This document shows, piece by piece, positions 46,020 to 55,699 of a stretch of 64,000 nt of DNA (position 1 is the stretch's first letter; each line of letters opens with the position of its first letter). Both the position numbers and the translations under genes were made by a program. Under the pieces are notes generated by a model. It was not told the DNA's origin and did no database searches. It saw only the letters and a list, made by a program, of their open reading frames with translations. The stretch lies in contig OX467087.1 of NCBI GenBank assembly GCA_950106755.1, positions 17,612,047 through 17,676,046 on the forward strand. Reading direction: 5' to 3'. The stretch comes from Climacium dendroides. Its lineage: Eukaryota > Streptophyta > Bryopsida > Hypnales > Climaciaceae.

Positions 46020-47886
46020 CTTCCTATGTTCCTCACTTCCCCATACTGCATCATGAAAAATAATTCAGTCGGCAATCACTCAAATTAGGACATCACAATG
46101 CTGCGCACTACCGAACTCTATATGAATTGTAGTTCTAATTACCTTCAACTTTATTCAGCAGCTAGAATTCCTATCAAAGACATTCAACATCATCGTGGAC
46201 AAATGACAAAAATCACAAATAACATAACACGTCCACAACGGCAAAAGTTCTGCTCGTGGATGAGAAGCGGGCCATGGACAAGAAAACATGCAAAGCAGGG
46301 ATTATTTAGAATCCGAGAAATAGAAGCGTAGCATCAAATTCAACTCTCTGCTCCTAAACGAATGCTCTCCAAAATCACTTTCACACGTAAAGGACCAAGG
46401 ATTCATGGTTTGAAAATGATCAATTCCATTTATCATATTATGAAAACAGAATTCATATAGGGCAAAATTTTATATCGCCTGAATCAGTGAAGAGCATTGC
46501 ATGTGTTGATGAAAAATTAACAAAATCGGACAAAAGAAAGTCCCCATATGCTAAAGAAAACAGGAGACACAATATGGAGTTTTTGGTGATTAAGCAGCTA
46601 AATGGTGGTATTTCAACAACAAAGACTTTTACAGAAAGAGTTAACACTAAGGGGAAATCCAACTATCACGAGGGGGTTTCGGAGCTATGACAATCCAATA
46701 CAGGTTAAAATCTTTGGCAAAACATCTCCCTGGATGTAATTGAAGGGCATGAAATCTGGTACTTATTGGTTACAAAGCACGCACAAGTGCTCAGCACACA
46801 TAACCAATGAAGTACTACGTATTAAGGGACCTACAAATTCACCTTGTAATTCACTTCAGGGCATGCCAGGACTTGCGCTCTCCTTGAAACTCTAACAGCA
46901 TCTTTCTTGATGCTCCCGCAGTTCTCACTCATGCACAGCACACTCGAAATCTCTGCGTGCCAAACTAAGTCAATAAACACCAACACTGTGGAATTCCAAT
47001 ACGTGCAGAGTCTCATAACAACAAAACGCCTCATTTTACGGTAGATAATCCACGCGAGAAACTTAAATGAACCCAAAAGAGCCTCTAAAGGACCAAGGAT
47101 GCATGGTTTTAAAATGACCAGTTCGATTGATCATATGATGAAAACAAAATTCAGGTAGAGCCAAATTCCATATCACGAACATTACTGAAAAATATTGTAT
47201 GCGTTGGTGAGAAAAGAAAGAAACATTGACGGAACCCCAATTTAGGCGTCATGGTTCTTTGCAGGTTAAACCCGCCTGTTTCAACCCGGAAACACCTAAT
47301 TCAATCCAATTTAACTTGCACAGAGGCGGATCTCTACAAAAACACCTAAAAACAACATCATACGAAAATTGAACAACGACACCCTCTCTAATTTCAAATC
47401 TAAGCTTCTATTAGGGTTTAATCAACTACAGCCACCATAGATTCTAACGTTCAAACCTCGTTTTTCCCTCCCTCGTTCTCACATTTCCGTCCTTCCGCGA
47501 TTCCTAAAAAACACAATTGCAGCACGCGCAACATCAAGTTCCGAAAATTCCATACAAAAATTCAAGTCGATAACGAGAATACCAAGACGCAATTGGCGTA
47601 CCAAGATTACGTGGAACCTGATGCGCCAAAGGCAATTCCAATCGGTAGAGTGCAGACTTAGCGATTCAAACAACAGCCCAATTCCTAAAAGGTCAGCTGA
47701 TGATCACCGGGAGATTCGAATTCCGGAAGAAATTGATGGTGAGCAATCGAATTCACGAGGATTCCTTCGGAAGTTTTCAAAGCAAGCGCGGGAAATGCAT
47801 AGCGGGGAGTTTCATCCTCGTATGTGGATGAATAATGGATGAATAGTAGATGGATTCTGTGGATGATACATGGATGAGATCAGAGC
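46020..47886 (-). promoter_or_regulatory. Leader and promoter of the SNM1-like gene, with a 130-base direct duplication
   Basis: A ~130-base unit beginning AAAGGACCAAGGAT occurs at 46389 and again at 47087 in the same orientation (TCATATTATGAAAACA against TCATATGATGAAAACA). A telo-box-like TTAGGGTTTAAT lies near 47411. Several short frames occur on both strands without domains. I read this as leader, possible leader intron and promoter. Confidence 0.4.
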
Positions 47887-48120
47887 TTAACCCTTACTAA
47901 AACGTCAACATGGATGTTTGGCATCGAATGGATGATAGGGAATCCTTGTAGTAGTGAGGATAGAAGTGCAACTATTCATCCTTGGAATTTTATTGTGAAA
48001 GATTGTGAAAGAAGGTCTTCTATAGTGGTTTCTCTTTTAATGAGTGCTTTTGCTATTTTTTAAGCCAAATGATTCTCATGGTAATGAAAAGGGATGATTT
48101 TCAAGGTTGCGTGTTCACCC
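47887..48120 (+). mobile_element. Family A copy 8
   Basis: Starts TTAACCCTTACTAAAACG and contains GAAGTGCAACTATTCATCCT, AGGTCTTCTATAGTGG and TTTTTTAAGCCAAATG. The right end is CACCCTTTAAA rather than GGGTTAA. Non-coding. Confidence 0.6.
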
Positions 48121-48341
48121 TTTAAAAATTTAAATAGCATGGAATTTGGATAGTCACTTGAGTAGTCTCACTTGACCAAATAATTTATGATTTTTTTTAT
48201 TTTTAATAAAATTTTAAAAATTATTTTAAAAATTAGAATTACAGACAAAAATCTACCAAAATTTTCTTACCAACAAAAATGTCCAATAGAAGGTTTTGGA
48301 ACTCTATTTTTGGGTTGGGAGCCCTTAGTGATGGAAATTTT

Positions 48342-48520
48342 CACATATATATTTAGACATTGGACATTTTTGGACATTTTTACTAGTAAGAAGTTGTTCA
48401 ATAGATTTTTTAACATATATATAGACATTGGACATTTTGGACATTTTTACTGGTAAGAAATTATTCAATAGATTTTTTAACATATATATTCAGACATTGG
48501 ACATTAGACATTTTTCAAAT
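48342..48520 (+). repeat. Tandem repeat of ~70 bases, 2.5 copies
   Basis: Units start at ACATATAT in 48342, 48413 and 48480 and contain GACATTGGACATTTTTGGAC and CAATAGATTTTTTAACATAT. Confidence 0.7.
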
Positions 48521-48529
48521 CATTTGGAA

Positions 48530-48900
48530 TTGCACAATATATGGGAAAAAAATAGTAAGTAGAAAGAAGTAGAGAACAATTCAAAATACACAATTGTTAA
48601 CAATTTATTTATGGACTTAAAAAATGCCAATCCCAATAGATGTAATGTTGTAATAAACAATCTACATCCTATAATTTTATTTTATTTTTTAAAAATAAAT
48701 TGAAAATTGAATTAAATTTAGGTTTTTTCAAAGTTTATTTTACAATAGAGATTCCATAATTAACTATAAACTAAAACTCCTCATAACTTTCATCTCATGA
48801 ATCAAAATGGAATGATTGAAAGCTTCACCCCCCCCCACATAAACGTAAATCTATGAAAACCAATTTCAAATTTTTTTTGAACAAGGATATCCACTCCAAG
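48530..48900 (-). mobile_element. Truncated inverted copy of the T2/T4 family
   Basis: Reverse complement of the middle of T4: words such as ATTGTTAACAATTTATTTAT, AATGCCAATCCCAATAGATG and GAATCAAAATGGAATGATTG correspond. Neither TTAA end is present. Confidence 0.55.
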
Positions 48901-48959
48901 AAACAAAAATTAAATGAACCTCAACCAAAATGAAAACAAAAATTAAATGCCTCATCCCA

Positions 48960-50655
48960 TTGGGTGTTCCGTGTGGGCCAGGATCTTTGCATAAACCGAC
49001 ATTCTTGAGCCGCGCTAGCCGCCCCCTAAGAACGCGACCCGAGCCCTTCCGATACCGGGCCCGCTAAAAAAGCGAGGCCTGCGAGTGGCGGGTGACTCGA
49101 AGCTGCCAGTACCATAATGAAGGCTGTCGCTACCTGTCCAGTGCTGACAGGCACTGCACCCAGTTGCATAATTAGAGGTCTCAGAGGGGATTAGGAGGAG
49201 GGCAGGGTAGGCCCAGGAACGGGTGACACCTAGCTGCCAGGTGTCGATCGCGGACGAAGGGGAGGCCCACGGCGATAGGGATCATATAAGGACCTCGTTC
49301 ACGTTCGTCATTTGCATGCTTTCATTCGCCTTGCATTTCAAAAGTTTGTATGTACAGTCGGACAGCTCTCCACCTGCCACCTTCACTCCTTTCCTTCCTC
49401 GCTTCTTCACTCGATCTCTCCCCTTCTCAACAACTAGAACTACTCTACCGCCCTGCTCGCCATCGCCGCCAACACCTCTGACCTGCCTTGAGAAGGGAAG
49501 CGCGTTCTTCCGAGCCTCGAAAATTCGAAAACCGTGGAGTTCCACGCCCTATTGCGACGAGTAAAGAATGTAAGTGACGAAAGATCGCGAGCTTGTGTGT
49601 ACTAGATTGTGCTGTCACGGCGAGTGCAATCCGAGGGGTTAAGACTATGGTGATTCCGTTCTTGATGTTTTCTTGATCGAATCCGTGGCTTGCCTCTTTG
49701 TTGTTTTTCGATTTCCTGTTGTTACTGGTCTTTTTGATTGTTTGAGTGGAGGAACAAATAATGAGTAGTTTAAGTGAAGGGAGATGGAGAAGGAATCTTG
49801 ATTGTACTGAACTACCGTTCGTAGCTTTTTTAATCAGTAGCAACTGGTGAGATGTGGTTTCTACTTGCTGGAATGTTAGGTGGAACATGTTCGTTAATGA
49901 AAAATGAGTAGCGTCCGTACAAGTGTGTGTTAAAGTAGTACAGTTAGATCTGGAATCAATTTACAGGGGTTACTCGAAGTAGTCCACGATGCTATATGTA
50001 TTGTAACAGTTGCTTGGAGTGAGTTTTTGAGTTCACTCGGTTGTAATGTTGTATGTGCTTGTCGGTTACCGAATCGTTCATTTGGTGACTGCTGACTTCG
50101 CTTGCTTGAGTATAGCATACTTTGTGTGATGGATAGGTTAGTGCCATAACAGAAGTCCGGTCGCTGTAGGTTTATAGGCTTTTATATCCGGCTCTTGGTC
50201 CAATCTTGCAAAGCCGGCCACTGGCGCTAATACCGAGTGTGAAGCTGATCTTTAGTTAGCTTTGTATCTTCTTTTTAACAGTCCCAGGACAATCTATCGA
50301 CTTTGTAGCTCTCTGGTGGCATGTTTTTATTTCACGGCAAGAAAATGTGAGCCGGAGGAGTTGGTTATGATAATTGCAACTACTTTCCTGTTTTTGGATA
50401 TTGTATCAATTACAATTGACATTTTCAGGCATGTCGAAGCAGATAAGGTCAAGCGACTCTGTCAAATAACGAAACTGATGATTATTTTATTATTGTTGTG
50501 CTGCTGCAGTTGGTTTGCCAGTCGGTTCGTTCAATTTATGATTGTCACCAAACCTTGAGGAGGTATATTTATTGAAGCGGATCACAAGATTCTGGTTTAA
50601 CGAAGTATAATATATAATCGCAGCCCGTTCTGCTGGTTGACGTCATCAATCAATT
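48960..50655 (+). promoter_or_regulatory. GC-rich promoter and 5' leader of the MFT-like gene
   Basis: GC content jumps at about 48970 and stays high to about 49560 (GCCGCCCCCTAAGAACG and similar). A TATA-like CATATAAGG lies at 49283, giving a possible start near 49310. A leader intron from about 49570 to the coding exon is likely. A 113-codon plus-strand frame at 49223-49564 overlaps a minus-strand frame and shows no domain. Confidence 0.4.
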
Positions 50656-52163
50656 ATGGCACGATCGATAGATCCGCTTGTTGTAGGAAAGGTGATAGGA
50701 GATGTTATTGATACGTTCGTACCAAGCGTGGATATGGCTATTCACTATTCAACTCGGCAGGTAGGGCATTACGTGCTTGGTTTACTCTAGCATCTTGAAA
50801 TGCCTTGTATCTTAACAGTCGTGATTTTTGAAGGTTTAGAATTTGATTTTCAGCTTTGTTGCAAAGCTAGTAAATGATAATTTTGGATGGAATCTACAGG
50901 TGACCAATGGATGCCAAATGAAACCATCTGCTACAGCTCAGGCGCCAGAAATTCAATTGTCTGATAGCAGTGGAGGCAACAATTTTTATACTCTGGTGTT
51001 GTAGCATTTCTGCCTTCTATTGCTTAGTTTTTTCTGATCTTTATTGCCAAATAGGTAATATGTTCAACTAATATGTCCAACTACATGTTGGAAATTTTGT
51101 TTGTAGAGTATAAATTGTGTTCAATTTTCCATTTAAATGTGGTTAGGTCTTTGATAGCGCGTAAAGGCTATCTGAAATGTTACGTATTGAGTAATTTAGT
51201 TCGAATTTTGTATCGACTTTAGTTCAGCTTTACCTGTGCATTTACCAGGTTTATGTCTTTGTACGGTTTGACTCAGCGGTCTGTATCCTTTCCATGGTTT
51301 TGTTGCAGTTGTTAACTCCACCTTGACATTCTCTTGATATCTTGTTCAGGTAATGACAGATCCAGATGCACCGAGCCCTAGTGAACCAACTTTGCGTGAA
51401 TGGCTACACTGGTAATTGATATATACCTTTCTTAAAAATTAGTTCTGGAAATATTCATAAATATACACACAAAAACACGTGTGCAAATATGTGTGTGAAA
51501 CTATATAACTATACATGTTTGTATGTGAAATTGGGTATGAATACTGCGTCCCATGGTTTTAGAACAGATTCTTAAACAATATTAGTTTCAGTTTGCATCC
51601 TGAGTGTGCTCAAGGTTGCGTTGGACGTTTACTGATTTATTGTATTGTTATAACCAGGATTGTGACTGATATACCTGGAAACAGCGGAGGCTCAGAGTCG
51701 GCGACTGGTGAGCTCTGACCCAGACGACTCAATTTACATTAACTACAGTTGTGCTGACGCACGTTTCTTGTACCGTCATACCTGTACTGTTACTGATCTA
51801 TTGCTGTCCGATAGTATCCGCTGCAGACTTTTCTGAAATTAGACTTGGTTATGATTTATGAATGGTAATTGACTATCGAAATCTGGGGTTCATGCAGGGT
51901 TTTCGTGGATAAATGAACAAGTTGCACCTACAAGCAGCTCTGGGAGAGAGCTAGTGGCATATATGGGTCCGCGCCCTCCCATAGGTATTCACAGATACAT
52001 ATTTGTATTATTCAAGCAGCCTTCAAGTCCGTTTCTCATTTCCCCGCCTACAGTTCGCAACAACTTCAGTACACGCAATTTTGCTGCACATTATGGTTTG
52101 GGTCTTCCTGTGGCGGCTACATATTGCAATGCCCAAAAAGAACCTGGCAGTCGACGTCGTTGA
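50656..52163 (+). CDS. MFT: MOTHER OF FT AND TFL1-like PEBP protein
   Basis: Five exons join in frame: 50656-50760, 50900-50995, 51350-51411, 51658-51707 and 51898-52163 (TGA), encoding 192 residues. PEBP hallmarks are MTDPDAPSPSEP (the DPDxP ligand-binding motif) and GIHRY. The position that is Tyr in FT and His in TFL1 is Trp here (LREWLHWIVTDIPG), the MFT state, and the C-terminus NAQKEPGSRRR is also MFT-like. Family knowledge: MFT proteins act in seed or spore germination and hormone signalling and are the oldest land-plant branch of the FT/TFL1 family. The 62-base third exon equals the canonical second exon. The usual ~201-base first exon is split here by an extra 139-base intron (105 + 96 = 201). 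Reading through that intron meets a stop. Confidence 0.9.
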
Positions 52164-53316
52164 AACGATATAGTTCGTCGGCTACCGGCGCGGTTTGTCG
52201 TGTACTCTTGGCTGGATGTGCAGAGGTACAGTATCTGTAAATGATGCTCAAATTAAGGTAGCCGCACCTATCACCAGCTGCTTAATAGGAAGCATTTATT
52301 CTCCGAGTTCATAGAGTAACTCCACTAGTCAGACATTACGTTGCACACTCAAGGTTATAGTGGCGCCTACCTTATCTCCAGGTAATTACTTCTGTACAGA
52401 ATTCTTTGTACTGTTAAATTTGTTGCAGGTTCCTGTTACAGATATAACTCTCCAAAACTGTTGGGAGTACTCATTTTAATGAGTAATTTTATGACACTCA
52501 CAACTTTGTAACATGGCCATCTCTAAAACAACATTGTAGAAAATTTTGAACGTTTTTAATAAATTTTTCTTGGCATTATCTTACAACAATTGTACTCTTG
52601 TCATTGGTTGTTCTTGGTGTCACATGTTTAATTGTTGTATATGGCGACGAGATTTTTGTATCTGACCTTCTGTGAACTGTACACAAGAATTGTGTACGAA
52701 GTGTCTAGTGACAAGCACGACCATTTTGAAGTATGATCGAAAAGGATGGAAGCAAGTACAACTTCTGCATTTCGAAAAATCAGAATTCGAAATGAATTTC
52801 TAAAATGAAAAAAAACTGTAAGTGGTATTCTATAAACACGATTATGTATAAAAGAACGAACACTCTTTGCAGCTTGAATTTGAAGGGACGATCAAGAAAA
52901 TTTAGGGTACTTTCTGTACAATTCTACTTCATTCAAAAAGAATACTTGCTCAACTGAAATACAATTCCACAATCAATTCAATAGACAGTAAAAAGTATAT
53001 ATAGTTTATTTGTTTTCAATGGGAGAATTTTAGCCTCGTTAAGCAATGTTACAAATGAGCAACTTTTCCTCCATTCATTGTCTCCATCATATTGCACCAA
53101 TCCTCTGACTTCACATACACAATTATGGTTTGAGTAGATTATATATTTCCTTACATTAGAATGAATTTGGGAGTTGAAAAGGATTGTATCCATTTGTCTT
53201 TCATCCTTTGGAATTATTTTGTTCCTCCACAAGAGAACGACACATTTGAGCAATTCAGCATGGTTGTTGAATTTTTTTTGGTGGAATCTTGATGGAATCC
53301 AAAAGGGGATTCTAAG
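52164..53316 (+). other. 3' flank of the MFT-like gene
   Basis: The first few hundred bases are the probable 3' untranslated region. The rest becomes AT-rich. Overlapping frames on opposite strands around 53000-53480 show no domain. Confidence 0.4.
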
Positions 53317-54560
53317 GGAGCTGATCCATTTCCAAGCACTTAACCCCAAAGTGACATTCAATATCCAGGGTTCAAAAACATCATTGCTTTTGAAGCTCTA
53401 TAGGTCTAGATATCTTCAAGTTATACAAATCTCAACCGTACAATCTTGTAGTGTATATGTTTTAGATGATATGTACAAAATTTGAAGTCATTTGGCCATA
53501 TAGATTGCAAGATCATAATGTTTTAGTGTCAAAAATAGATGCTGAAATTTTCCCAAAAACACATTTGGAGGTGAAATTTGTTTTCTAAACCTACTCAAAT
53601 GAAAAAACTTTGCACTACAAAATGATTCAAAACTAGTATACAAACACATTGGTGAATTTTTTTTTTTCATTCGATCGACTCATTGTGTCTAAAAAACAGC
53701 TTTGAAATGTCAAAAAATAGCACGAAAAATTGCAAAAAACAAATCTAAGGGTGAACCTCCTACTACTAGAATGCTTCTCACTCGCTCATTACTTCTTGGA
53801 TTGACATGAGATTTTTGCCTCACAAACTTACTAGTATGCACAACTTTTCCAAAATTTTTTATTGAAAATGGACTTTGTATGAAGAAGAAATAGGCCATCG
53901 AAGTTCACTCTACTCCCAAAATGCCAGGATGTTGAACTTCGAATTGCTCTCAAACATTCACAACAACTTGGATTGACATGAAAATTTTACCACAATAACT
54001 AGACTTCAAGGGAAACAAAACCCAACAAATTTTATTGAAAATTAATGTTTTACGAAAGAGATCCAAGCCCCCGAAGTTGCAGCCCTAAATGCAGTTTGGT
54101 GAACTCAAATTGAAGCTGTGAACTTCAATTGGCCCCAAAAAAACTCAGTACATCTTGGATTGATCTGAAATATTTGACACACAAACTAGAGGGGAGAACA
54201 CAACTTTTCCAACAAGTTTTATTGAATTTGGACCTTGGATGCAAAAGTTACAACACTTTGAATTGGACTTCAAATTGTATGAGGACACTTTCTGTCCTCT
54301 TTGTCATTTTGGGGTTAAGCAATTAGGCATATTTTGGAGTGCATATTTTTTGAGTGTGGAGTTTTTCCCATGTATTGAAACAGAGTTTGGAAGGATTGTA
54401 TATTTTTTCAAAGTTTTATTTTACAAAATATAATTATTATGAAATTTTTATTGAAAGATTGTCTTTGAACTATGTTGGTGAAATAGACCTTTTAGTTTCT
54501 AGATACCATATGAATTTCTTGAACACCACTACAAATTTTTCAAGTGTGCGTTGAAAATTA
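53317..54560. mobile_element. Family B copy 3, interrupted by TTAA element T9
   Basis: The left part GGAGCTGATCCATTTCCAAG runs to CACTTAA at 53343 and then breaks. The family resumes at TTAAGCAATTAGGCATATTT (54315) and continues with TTTTTTGAGTGTGGAGTTTT and ATAATTATTATGAA. Copies 1 and 2 carry the junction uninterrupted with a single TTAA. The right end is eroded. Confidence 0.7.
53340..54318. mobile_element. TTAA-flanked element T9, inserted into family B copy 3
   Basis: Left end TTAACCCCAAAGTGACA and right end TGTCATTTTGGGGTTAA are inverted repeats matching at 16 of 17 positions, with exact TTAA on both sides. The host repeat has only one TTAA at this place in its other copies, so TTAA is a target duplication. 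Inside is a diverged triplication beginning CTTGGATTGACATGA at 53795, 53967 and 54154. It is 979 bases and non-coding. Confidence 0.8.
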
Positions 54561-54756
54561 GATTTAGGATAACCAACCATAGACTCTTGTGAATAGTGGA
54601 AGTTCATTTTAGGCAAGAATGTAGCCAGTGTAGTTTCATAGAGTGTGCGATTTAAGGTGCAATTCTCAAATCCTATTCTTCGTAAAGGCTTTGTATATTT
54701 TCAATTTTTTTAAGAAGAAGGTGCATTTATAACAATAGATGTTCATTTCAAAGGCA

Positions 54757-55415
54757 TTAACTTCTAAATGCCCAAGGCCTTTTCTAAGCTTCTAAAAACT
54801 TGCTCTAAATTGAACAAACAATCAACATTGTAATAAGTTGTATCAATTTTTTTGAAGTGTAACTATACAAATTCAAACTACCGGTAGACATGTTAGAGAT
54901 CATATAGGAAAAGTAAACATAACAATATCATTTATTTATTAAAAGATTGTAATGATTGATCATAAGGGTGTTAAGACTACAATAGTGATTTGAAGTCTTT
55001 CAATCCTCTTTTCACGTGTCAAAATCTAAAAAGTTGGTCACCAAAAAAATATGAGGATAAAGGACTTAACATGCATAACTCCAATTAATTTATGGCTTCT
55101 CAAAATCTACTTTGCAATTTTTTCAAATGAATTTCTAATGTGATTTTTTCTCCAAAATCTAGATTTTTGAGATTTATTTCCAAGAGCCCTCAATACTATG
55201 GAAAATCAAGATTGCAATGGATGCCCTTGCACAAAATCTTGAATAGAAAAATCATAATCATTCATTTCCAAAATTGGATTTTTGATGCTAAAATTAGACT
55301 TCAAAAATAATTTAAAAAAAATATAAATTGCTATGAATACCAACTTGGTTAATTTTTATTTACTTCAAAGTATTTTCAACATGAAAATTTGGTGCCTTGG
55401 TCATTTAGGGGTTAA
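54757..55415. mobile_element. TTAA-flanked element T10 (same family as T6, inverted)
   Basis: Left end TTAACTTCTAAATGCCCAAG; right end GCCTTGGTCATTTAGGGGTTAA over 55394-55415. The left body (AAACTTGCTCTAAATTGAAC) is the reverse complement of T6's right body. It is 659 bases and non-coding. Confidence 0.6.
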
Positions 55416-55699
55416 TGAGAATGGCATATTTTACACTCAAATTGACATAGAAAAATATTTGCTTTCATAATTTACATCCAAAATTCAATTGTCCCTTCCA
55501 ACAAATGGTCTTGGTAAGTTAGCTAAGGTGAAAATACCTAAAACTATCAAAATAAACAATTCAATATAGGTGGAGGCACCTTTTCCAATTTTAAAATATT
55601 AGCAATTTTAAATTCTTAAAATTAATTAATAAATTTCTGTTTTGGATACAACATGTAATTACTATGACTATTAATGTTCATACTGAAAGCTCTTTAAAT

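Noticed and set aside
53795..54330. A possible CRISPR-like array (three spaced repeats)
   Set aside because: This is eukaryotic DNA with a diverged ~172-187-base triplication inside a transposon; there are no short identical repeats with unique spacers.
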